A stretch of 17,743 nt of DNA from a bacterium. Lineage in GTDB: Bacteria; JAUVQV01; DATDCY01. Shown one piece after another: positions 11,178-16,980 of the stretch (positions are counted from its first letter, which is position 1; every line of letters begins with the position of its first letter). Where the stretch lies: contig DATDCY010000115.1 in NCBI GenBank assembly GCA_036524115.1, positions 1 through 17,743 on the forward strand, read 5' to 3'. The notes beneath the pieces were generated by a model. That model was not told the DNA's origin, did no database searches, and was given only the letters and a program-made list of their open reading frames with translations. The position numbers were made by a program, and so were the translations under genes.

Positions 11178-11306
11178 GGCGGCGCCAGTCGTGCCGGCGT
11201 CCGCCTGCGGGGCCGGGACGCCGAGCCGGCGGACGGGCTTCCTGTACTCCGGTACCGCCAGCATCTTCGGGTCGCAGCGCACGCCGTCCTGCAGCGCGAT
11301 GTCGAC
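11178..11306 (-). other. possible gene remnant antisense to the uvrA-regulator gap
   Basis: The minus strand from 11306 downward reads an open frame with strong G/C at third positions, containing LQDGVRCDPKMLAVPEYRK, directly after an in-frame TGA (11307-11309). It has no start codon with an SD and runs without a stop into the uvrA antisense strand. I do not recognise it. It may be the tail of a deleted gene or chance in GC-rich DNA. Confidence 0.2.
11195..11234. terminator. compound GC-rich inverted repeats after uvrA
   Basis: CGGCGTCC (11195-11202) pairs with GGACGCCG (11216-11223), and GTCCGCC (11199-11205) can alternatively pair with GGCGGAC (11228-11234). The two stems are mutually exclusive. 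It may act as the uvrA terminator although no U-tract follows. Confidence 0.35.
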
Positions 11307-11343
11307 TCAGGTTGGGATATCGCATTGGCTGCAATCTCCTGAG
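11306..11343. promoter_or_regulatory. CTCAGG/CCTGAG inverted repeat around the regulator promoter
   Basis: CTCAGG (11306-11311) and CCTGAG (11338-11343) are perfect inverted half-sites 32 bp apart, about three helical turns. They bracket the -35 box, and the second lies in the -35/-10 spacer. They could be an operator; the binding protein is unknown. Confidence 0.3.
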
Positions 11344-11353
11344 ACTATATAAT
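11325..11353 (+). promoter_or_regulatory. sigma70-type promoter of the two-component operon
   Basis: TTGGCT (11325-11330), a 17-bp spacer and a perfect TATAAT (11348-11353) lie in a locally AT-rich stretch upstream of the response regulator. Transcription should begin near 11360, giving a leader of about 34 nt with SD GGGGGA (11383-11388). Confidence 0.8.
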
Positions 11354-11393
11354 CGGGCGACCAAGAAAAGGCGCGCCCGGAAGGGGGACAGCC

Positions 11394-12089
11394 ATGACTG
11401 CCGCAAGCCCCAAGGTCCTGGTCGTAGAGGACGAAGAGTCCATCCTCGAGCTGATCCGCGACAGCATCGGCCGCGAAGGCTTCGTGGTCGCGACGGCGAC
11501 GAGCGGGGAAGAGGCGCTCGCGCAGGTGAACGAAGAGGCCCCCGACCTGATCCTGCTGGACCTGATGCTTCCGGGGATCAGCGGACTCGAGGTCTGTCGC
11601 CGCCTCAAGGCCCAGCCCGCGACCGCCGACATCCCGGTGCTCATGCTCTCGGCGCGCGACGGCGAATCGGATGTCATCGCCGGGCTGGAGATCGGGGCGG
11701 ACGACTACCTGACCAAGCCGTTCAGCCCGCGCATCCTCGCCGCCCGCCTGCGGGCCGCGCTCCGGCGGCGCGAGGGCGGGGCGCAGGCCGCCGAGCGGAC
11801 GCAGGTGTCGGCGGGCGGCGTGACGCTGGACCGGGAGCGCCGCGAGGTCACGGTGGACGGTGCGCGGCTGGAGCTGACCTACACCGAGTTCGAGATCCTC
11901 TGGCTGCTGGCCGCCACCCCGGGGCGGGTCTTCACCCGGCCGCGCATCGTCGAGGCCGCCCGCGGCGCCGACGCCGGCATCACGGAGCGCGCCGTGGACG
12001 TCGCCATCGTCCGGCTGCGCCGCAAGCTCGGCCCGGCGGCGAGCCGGATCGAGACCGTCCGGGGCGTCGGCTACCGCTTCGCCGACTAG
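11394..12089 (+). CDS. OmpR/PhoB-family DNA-binding response regulator
   Basis: The protein has 231 residues. The receiver domain (about 5-120) has the acidic pair E12/D13, phospho-acceptor Asp56 in LILLDLMLPG, Ser86 and Lys108 in DDYLTKPF. The C-terminal winged-helix domain (about 135-230) contains LTYTEFEILWLLA, a recognition-helix region with TERAVDVAIVRLRRKLG, and the terminal hairpin IETVRGVGYRF. This is closest in layout to PhoB/PhoP-type regulators. It is phosphorylated by the histidine kinase that starts 3 nt after its stop. The ATG has SD GGGGGA at a 5-nt spacing and a strong promoter upstream. The stimulus and target genes cannot be told from sequence, and a phosphate role is not supported by any pst or pho gene in the window. 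Confidence 0.94.
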   Translation: MTAASPKVLVVEDEESILELIRDSIGREGFVVATATSGEEALAQVNEEAPDLILLDLMLPGISGLEVCRRLKAQPATADIPVLMLSARDGESDVIAGLEIGADDYLTKPFSPRILAARLRAALRRREGGAQAAERTQVSAGGVTLDRERREVTVDGARLELTYTEFEILWLLAATPGRVFTRPRIVEAARGADAGITERAVDVAIVRLRRKLGPAASRIETVRGVGYRFAD

Positions 12090-12092
12090 ACG

Positions 12093-13523
12093 TTGGCGCG
12101 ACCGAAGCGTCTCTTCTGGTACCTCTTCCTGCCGCTCCTGGCGGCGGTCGCGGTCACGGCCGCGAGCGTCGTCTGGTTCGCCGCCTCGTCACTGAGAAGC
12201 GCGGTCGAGGACGCCGAGGCCCTCGAGCTCGAGGCGGCCGCCCGCCTCGCGGTCTTCCGGATCGTGGAGTTCCTCCCGGGCGACGCGGCTGCCCTGCGGC
12301 GGGTCTGCGGGGAGATGGGGACCGAGGCCGACCGGCGCATCACCCTTGTTCTCCCGGACGGGACGGTCGCGTGCGACACCGCGGTGCCGCCGGAGCGGTA
12401 CGACCGGAGCGGGCCGCCGCCTGAGCTGGCCAGCGCGCTCGCCGGCCGCACCGGCACTGCCGTGCGCCGGGGCGGGACGTCGGGCCGGGCGTACCTCCTC
12501 GTCGCCGTGCCGCTGCGCCGCGACGGCGGGATCGTCGCGGCACTGCGGCTCGGCATCCCCTACGCGGCCATCGAGGAGCACCTGCGCTCCTTCCGCCTGC
12601 GGCTCGTCGGGGTCGCCGCGGCGACCGTCGCTCTCGGGGCGCTCGTGAGCTACCTGTTCGCGCGCTGGCTCTCGCGGCCCATCGAAGAGCTGCGGGTCGC
12701 GGTGGACCGCTTCGCCGCCGGGGACCTGCGTGCCTCGCTGCCGGCGCCGTACACGGCCGAGGTGGCGGCGCTTCGCGATGCGCTGGGCGCGATGGCGGTC
12801 CAGCTGCACGCGCGGATCGAGGCGGCCGAGGGGCTGGAGCGCGCGCGCCAGGACTTCGTCGGCAACATCTCGCACGAGCTCAAGACGCCGATCACGACCA
12901 TCAGCGGCTACGTGGAGCTGCTGCTCGGCGGGGCGCTGGACGACCGCCCCGCGGCGGAGCGGTACCTCGAGACCATCCGCCGCCAGAGCGAGCGCATGAA
13001 TCTCATCTTCAACGACCTGCTGGTGCTCTCGCAGCTCGAGCGTCGCATGGGCGCCCCGGCCAGCGTGCTCGAGCAGACGGAGGTCGCCGACGTCGTGGCC
13101 GACGCGCTCGACGCGACGCGGGAGCGGGCCGCGGAAGCGGCCGTGCGCGTGGACGCGGACGCTCCCGAGGGGGTGCGCGTGCGCGCCGCGCCGCTGCTGC
13201 TCTCGCAGGCGGTCGCGAACCTCCTGCGCAACGCCATCGCCCACACCGAGCCGGGGGGGCGGGTCCGCGTCTGCGTGTCGGCGGCGGCGGGGAGCGTCGC
13301 GATCACGGTCCTCGACTTCGGCGACGGGATCGCCCCCGAGCACCTGCCGCGGGTCTTCGAGCGCTTCTACCGGGTGGACCCCGGGCGCAGCCGCAGGCTG
13401 GGCGGCTCGGGACTCGGCCTGGCGATCGTGAAGCACATCGCGCTGGCGCACGGCGGGACCGTGACCGTTGTCAGCGCGGTCGGGGAGGGCAGCGCCTTCA
13501 CGATCACCGTGCCGGCCTCGTGA
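12093..13523 (+). CDS. membrane sensor histidine kinase (PhoR-like layout)
   Basis: The protein has 476 residues and starts at TTG 12093, 3 nt after the regulator stop, so the two are co-translated. The first membrane segment (about 9-31) is followed by a periplasmic sensor region (about 32-165), a second membrane segment (about 170-190) and a HAMP domain (about 191-245). HisKA has the phospho-acceptor His261 in ISHELKTPITT. The ATPase domain shows the N box NLLRNAIAH, G1 DFGDGI, the F box VFERFYR and G2 GGSGLGLAIVKH. The sensor region is a small extracytoplasmic fold with no recognisable ligand motif. It should phosphorylate the PhoB-like regulator encoded upstream; the signal is unknown. 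Confidence 0.93.
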   Translation: MARPKRLFWYLFLPLLAAVAVTAASVVWFAASSLRSAVEDAEALELEAAARLAVFRIVEFLPGDAAALRRVCGEMGTEADRRITLVLPDGTVACDTAVPPERYDRSGPPPELASALAGRTGTAVRRGGTSGRAYLLVAVPLRRDGGIVAALRLGIPYAAIEEHLRSFRLRLVGVAAATVALGALVSYLFARWLSRPIEELRVAVDRFAAGDLRASLPAPYTAEVAALRDALGAMAVQLHARIEAAEGLERARQDFVGNISHELKTPITTISGYVELLLGGALDDRPAAERYLETIRRQSERMNLIFNDLLVLSQLERRMGAPASVLEQTEVADVVADALDATRERAAEAAVRVDADAPEGVRVRAAPLLLSQAVANLLRNAIAHTEPGGRVRVCVSAAAGSVAITVLDFGDGIAPEHLPRVFERFYRVDPGRSRRLGGSGLGLAIVKHIALAHGGTVTVVSAVGEGSAFTITVPAS

Positions 13524-13545
13524 CGTTCGCCGGCGGCGCCACGGC

Positions 13546-14178
13546 ATGACTCTCCGCATGCGTGAAATCCAGACGAACGGCTCCGGCCGGCGTGAGCGCG
13601 GTGCGCTTGCCTGCGGCCTGGTGGCGCTCGCGCTCGTCTGCGCCGCCGTCGTCGGCTGCGGGAAGCCCGATGGGCCGGCGGCGAGGGAGACGGCAGCCGA
13701 CGCGGGGCCTGCGCGGTCGTCGCGCGGGCGGGGCGCGACCGCGGCGCCCGCACCCGCCGTCGCCGCGGCCCGCTCGGGGAAGGTGGTCCGCATCCGCGAC
13801 GGCGACAGCATCGTCGTGCTCGAGGACGGGGTGCAGGTCGAGGTCCGCCTGCACGGCATCGACGCGCCCGAGCAGGGCCAGGCCTTCGGCAGAGAGGCGA
13901 AACGCCGGGCCGGCGAGCTGGCGTTCGGCCGCGTGGTGCGCCTCGAGTCGCGGGGGAAAGATGCCTGGGACAGGACGCTCGCCGAGGTCTTCCTCCCCGA
14001 CGGCCGCTCGCTCAACCGCGAGCTGGTGTCCGAGGGGATGGCGTGGTGGTTCCGGAAGTATGTTAACGACACGGACCTTGCGGCGCGCGAGCGCGAGGCG
14101 CGCGACGCGCGGCGCGGGCTCTGGGCGGACCGGGCGCCGGTGCCGCCGTGGGAGTGGCGGAAGTCGCGGCGCCAGTGA
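13546..14178 (+). CDS. thermonuclease (SNase)-fold lipoprotein
   Basis: The protein has 210 residues from ATG 13546. A lipoprotein signal ends in the lipobox VVGC with Cys38. Gly39 follows, so outer-membrane or extracytoplasmic anchoring is expected. After a low-complexity Ala/Arg linker, the SNase fold covers about residues 78-200: IRDGDSI, RLHGIDAPEQGQAFG and WDRTLAEVF hold the Asp/Arg/Glu residues expected for Ca-dependent nuclease activity, followed by LNRELVSEGMAWWF. It probably degrades extracellular nucleic acid for nutrients. ATG 13558 is an alternative start; neither has a strong SD. It is 22 nt after the kinase gene and may be co-transcribed. It is the last gene of normal high GC before the low-GC block. 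Confidence 0.9.
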   Translation: MTLRMREIQTNGSGRRERGALACGLVALALVCAAVVGCGKPDGPAARETAADAGPARSSRGRGATAAPAPAVAAARSGKVVRIRDGDSIVVLEDGVQVEVRLHGIDAPEQGQAFGREAKRRAGELAFGRVVRLESRGKDAWDRTLAEVFLPDGRSLNRELVSEGMAWWFRKYVNDTDLAAREREARDARRGLWADRAPVPPWEWRKSRRQ

Positions 14179-14211
14179 GCCCGGCGGATGGGACCAACGT
14201 CTCCCCTGTCA

Positions 14212-14229
14212 GATAAAATGTGATAAAAT
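14212..14229 (+). promoter_or_regulatory. tandem GATAAAAT repeats, likely -10 region before the restriction remnant
   Basis: GATAAAAT occurs at 14212-14219 and again at 14222-14229, exactly one helical turn apart. Either could act as a -10 box for the leader ORF and restriction fragment downstream. No matching -35 is evident. Confidence 0.4.
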
Positions 14230-14268
14230 CCGAATAGTTCCGAGTCGTCTTCCGCGGGGGAGGGGTTC

Positions 14269-14289
14269 ATGGCGAAAGGTGATTCCTGA
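14269..14289 (+). CDS. six-codon leader ORF (MAKGDS) upstream of the restriction fragment
   Basis: ATG 14269 follows an excellent SD (GGGGGAGGGG, 14256-14265; 5-nt spacing) and reads MAKGDS then TGA. The next ATG (14292) of the restriction fragment is 2 nt after this stop and has no SD of its own, so its translation would depend on re-initiation. It may be a true leader peptide, or the fused start and end of a deleted upstream gene. Confidence 0.35.
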   Translation: MAKGDS

Positions 14290-14291
14290 GC

Positions 14292-14753
14292 ATGTCCAAC
14301 CCGTTCTTCGACCACCCCATCCTGAACTCTCCCTATCGCCTTCCCGAGCGCCATTGGGAACTCGACCAGCAGGGCCAGCCAACACAGAAGATCATCGAGA
14401 TCCGCCGCCGCGCCGAATTCATCACCCCGATCCCGAAGCCGCGCAAACGCAAGGGCACTGCGGGGGCGGAGCAGACTTCGCTGCTCTTCGACGAAGGGCA
14501 GGGCCTCTCCACTGCCGAGCAGCAGTACGACCACACGGCCATCATCAACGCGGTGCGGGCGCAGGTGAACCAGTGGCGTCGCATCTCGAACCCCAACAAG
14601 TGGGGTGTCACGCCGGAAACGGCGCGACTGCTCCAGCACTGGCGCAGTCACCCTTTCAGTGGCATTCGCCCCTTCTTCTGTCAGATCGAGGCGGCCGAAA
14701 CCGCCATCTGGCTGACCGAAGTCGCACCACAGAGCAGGGCGGGCGAGGTCTGA
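14292..14753 (+). pseudogene. N-terminal fragment of a large DEAD/DEAH-type restriction endonuclease subunit
   Basis: The 153 residues start MSNPFFDHPILNSPY and contain PERHWELDQQGQPTQKI, ITPIPKPRKRK, LSTAEQQYD and GIRPFFCQIEAAETAIWL. I associate this with the N-terminal region of large type III-like restriction subunits, normally about 1000 residues. The match runs to about residue 151 (TEVAPQSRAG) and then ends in EV and a stop. The Walker A/helicase motif I expected a little further on is absent, as are the helicase and nuclease regions. The product therefore cannot cut DNA; it is a remnant. Base composition is lower than in the upstream genes. The cognate methyltransferase gene is not in the window. 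Confidence 0.65.
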
Positions 14754-14817
14754 GTGAGGCCGCGAAAGAGAAGAGTACCGCTGCGCCCGACTGTAGGTGC
14801 CCTTTCCGAAGGCCTGA

Positions 14818-15552
14818 ATGGCTAAAGCCTTGCAGAAGGTCGATAAGGTTCGGGCATCTCGTGATGGTCACGAGTATCATGAGGCCTGGACTGCCCGGAA
14901 AGCGATGCAGCTTCTACTGGGAGATGATCACCTGGTCGGCATCGCAGTGGAAGGGCTGGACCCAGATGATCAGACGCGTGCAACACCCGAAACGGTTGAG
15001 GTGGCTGATCTGACTCTGTACTACGGGAAGGGCACTGGTTTCGAATACGCCGACGGCGTCGATGTTGTCCAATTCAAGTATTCCCCTAGCCAAGAGAACG
15101 CTGCATTCCGGACCAGCGATGCGAAGAAGACTATTGCAAAGTTTGCTGAGTCCTATCGTAACTATGAGAAGCTATACGGCGCGCAAGAAGTCGAAAAGAA
15201 GCTTCGCTTTCAGCTGGTAACCAACCGACCGATCTATCCGCAGTTCACACAGGCCATCCGAGCGCTTGCGACAGGGAAGAGTCCTTCCGGAGAGGTGAGA
15301 AAGCAGGCAAGGCAGTTCACGGTTGCCGCTGGCCTCAAGGGAGAGGCGCTCGCTGCCTTTGCCGGCAAGTGCCAGTTCTTGGGCGAATCTAGCAGCCTAA
15401 TACTGCTTGTGTTGCAGAGATACGAAAAAGGGTCTCCCCTTCATGCAACAGCGAAATTCACCCACACCATCGCGGTCATTCGTGTGACGAAATCGCTTGA
15501 CGTCAAATATTACAGAGGCCGCGTTAATCATCTCTTTGTGTCGAAGTCCTAG
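14818..15552 (+). pseudogene. N-terminal PD-(D/E)XK-like nuclease part of a truncated defence effector (Cap4/DUF4297-like)
   Basis: The frame codes for 244 residues. The first about 190 look conserved. RDGHEYHEAW (16-24), Glu45 in the VEGL segment, Asp64 in VADLTLYYG and the Q-F-K of VVQFKYS (Gln85-x-Lys87) fit a PD-(D/E)XK-type active site. LVTNRPIYPQF and AKKTIAKFAESYRNY also recall the nuclease domain at the front of large NTPase-type anti-phage proteins. After about 15399 (GESSSL) the sequence changes to an unrelated tail ending LFVSKS, where a transposase remnant begins on the other strand. The expected NTPase and sensor regions are missing. ATG 14818 has a weak AAGG upstream. A nuclease domain alone could still be expressed. 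The family call is by resemblance and is moderately sure. Confidence 0.55.
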
Positions 15553-15664
15553 AGCCTACCTCAAATTGCTTGAGCAGCATGCAGATTGAGGCAAGCTGGA
15601 CAAAGCCGAGGAAGTTCTCGCGAATCTCTTCGGTGCGGGACTCTCGTCCATTCAACAAACCCAG
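15524..15664 (-). pseudogene. C-terminal remnant of a DDE-type transposase (IS4/IS5-like)
   Basis: On the minus strand, 46 codons read LGLLNGRESRTEEIRENF and then LGFVQLASICMLLKQFEV before TAA at 15524-15526. This looks like the C-terminal helix of IS4/IS5-group transposases. The frame has no start and is closed upstream by TAG near 15680, so only the tail of the gene survives. Its presence next to the breakpoint of the nuclease gene suggests that an IS insertion and later deletion truncated the effector. I cannot name the IS, and the terminal inverted repeats are not evident. Confidence 0.45.
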
Positions 15665-15667
15665 TCT

Positions 15668-15679
15668 GGCTGCGCAGCC
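15668..15679. repeat. 12-bp perfect palindrome GGCTGCGCAGCC at a probable junction
   Basis: The palindrome sits where the transposase-like frame begins and is followed by about 160 bp (15680-15837) without a gene. That stretch changes from GC-rich to very AT-rich toward the fic start. It may mark a deletion or insertion joint. Confidence 0.35.
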
Positions 15680-15785
15680 CTAAAATGATATCCAAAACCC
15701 CCGCCGGTCATGCGGCGTGTCGCATAAATGCTGTCGCCCTTCACTGTGGAAGCAATGAGCTGAACCGTATTCGATAATACTGAAC

Positions 15786-15812
15786 TTGACATTTGATAGT
15801 AATAGATATTCA
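15786..15812 (+). promoter_or_regulatory. probable fic promoter with consensus -35 box
   Basis: A perfect TTGACA (15786-15791) lies in the most AT-rich DNA of the window, followed by TATTCA (15807-15812) at a 15-bp spacing, shorter than ideal. The fic ATG is 25 nt further on and has only a weak SD. Confidence 0.5.
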
Positions 15813-15837
15813 TTTCTAATGTAACGAGATAACGAAC

Positions 15838-16980
15838 ATGATTTTCCACAGCGAAGGGCTTGACGAAAAGGAAGCCTCAGTCCTGGCCGAAGTCGATCGG
15901 CTAAGGAATGAGCTCGGTTATCTTCACCGGACTCCGCAGCGGTGGTACGGCCTTCTCCGAAGAAACACGTTTGCCAAGGCAATCCAGGGCAGCAATTCCA
16001 TCGAAGGATACGTCGTCACGACAGACGATGCAGTTGCAGCGGTGCAGGGAGAAGAGCCGTCAATCGACCCAAAGACGGATACCTGGCAGGCGATACTCGG
16101 GTACCAGCAAGCCATGACGTATGTACTCCAGAAGGTCGAGGATCGGTACTTCATATTTTCGGCGGAAATACTCAAGTCCCTCCATTTCATGATGGTAAAG
16201 CACGATCTTGCGAAGAACCCGGGAAGATGGCGTCCGGGTTCCATCTATGTCCGAAGAGAGCCTACCGGAGAAGTTGTCTATGAGGGTCCGGACTCTCAGC
16301 AGTTTCCCGGTTTGATTGATGAACTGATCGAGAGCCTGAACGTGAAGGACTCGCGGGAACACGTGATTGTTCGTGCAGCGATGGCTCATCTCAACCTGGT
16401 CATGATTCATCCGTTCTCAGACGGCAACGGTCGGATGGGGCGCTGCCTGCAAAGCCTGGTTCTCGCCAAAGACGGAGTCGCCGGGCCATTGTTTTCAAGC
16501 ATCGAGGAGTATCTCGGCCACAATACCCAGGACTATTACAGCATCCTCGGAGAAGTCGGGGCGGGGTCCTGGCATCCGGAAAGGAATACCCGTCCGTGGC
16601 TGAGATTCTGCCTGACAGCGCACTATCGACAGGCAATGACACTCTTGAGACGAACGAGAGTGATGCAAAAGATTTGGGATGAAGTGGAAGAGAGGGTGCG
16701 ACGCCTCCTGCTCCCGGAAAGATGCGTTGCTGCCGTTGCTGATGCCGCGCTTGGCTATCGCGTCACAAATCCCACGTACCGTCGCTCTGCCGATGTAACT
16801 GAAGTGGTGGCTCGCAATGACCTGCGCGAGCTGTCGCAGCGAGGTCTTCTCGATCCCAAGGGCGAGAAACGCGGGAGATTCTATGTTGCGTCTGCCGGCG
16901 TCAAAGAAATAGCGGCGCGTGTGACCGAAAACAAGAAGATACCGGACCCCTTCGCAGAAGAGTCCAAACCCTCCGCTTAG
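15838..16980 (+). CDS. Fic-domain protein adenylyltransferase (AMPylator) with N-terminal inhibitory motif
   Basis: The protein has 380 residues. The catalytic motif HPFSDGNGRMGR is complete at residues 191-202, with His191 as the general base, and the upstream flap region (GSIYVRREPTGEVVYEGPD) is also intact. The inhibitory motif GSNSIEGY (Glu56) lies N-terminal, so this is a class II Fic protein that should be auto-inhibited until the glutamate moves away. The N-terminal region GYLHRTPQRWYGLLRR is typical of the Fic_N type. The C-terminal part (about 290-365) has a winged-helix layout with TYRRSADVTEVVARNDL and GRFYVAS. It likely transfers AMP from ATP to a host protein; the target is unknown. 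Composition is AT-richer than in the flanking genes. Its TAG overlaps the TAA of the convergent peptidase gene. Confidence 0.9.
   Translation: MIFHSEGLDEKEASVLAEVDRLRNELGYLHRTPQRWYGLLRRNTFAKAIQGSNSIEGYVVTTDDAVAAVQGEEPSIDPKTDTWQAILGYQQAMTYVLQKVEDRYFIFSAEILKSLHFMMVKHDLAKNPGRWRPGSIYVRREPTGEVVYEGPDSQQFPGLIDELIESLNVKDSREHVIVRAAMAHLNLVMIHPFSDGNGRMGRCLQSLVLAKDGVAGPLFSSIEEYLGHNTQDYYSILGEVGAGSWHPERNTRPWLRFCLTAHYRQAMTLLRRTRVMQKIWDEVEERVRRLLLPERCVAAVADAALGYRVTNPTYRRSADVTEVVARNDLRELSQRGLLDPKGEKRGRFYVASAGVKEIAARVTENKKIPDPFAEESKPSA

Larger units (their letters stand above)
14195..16980. mobile_element. probable horizontally acquired, decayed defence island
   Basis: Base composition drops visibly and AT-rich intergenic stretches appear, in contrast to both flanks. 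The content is a restriction-subunit fragment, a truncated nuclease, a transposase remnant and an intact Fic protein. I found no obvious flanking direct repeats or integrase gene, so the transfer route is unknown and the left edge is approximate. The right edge is sharp, at the Fic stop. Confidence 0.6.

Noticed and set aside
13468-13545. Upstream TTG start for the thermonuclease lipoprotein
   Set aside because: It adds an Arg-rich stretch overlapping the kinase 3' end and would disturb the lipoprotein signal peptide that starts at 13546.
12189-14651. Long minus-strand frame across the kinase, nuclease lipoprotein and restriction fragment
   Set aside because: Low-complexity shadow frame opposite three supported genes, crossing the composition boundary.
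15498-15507. TTGACGTCAA palindrome in the tail of the truncated nuclease gene
   Set aside because: A 10-bp palindrome can occur by chance; no promoter or partner site is placed to make sense of it.
15652-15849. 65-codon minus-strand frame in the gap before fic
   Set aside because: No SD, no recognisable motif, crosses the likely fic promoter and a compositional junction; probably chance.
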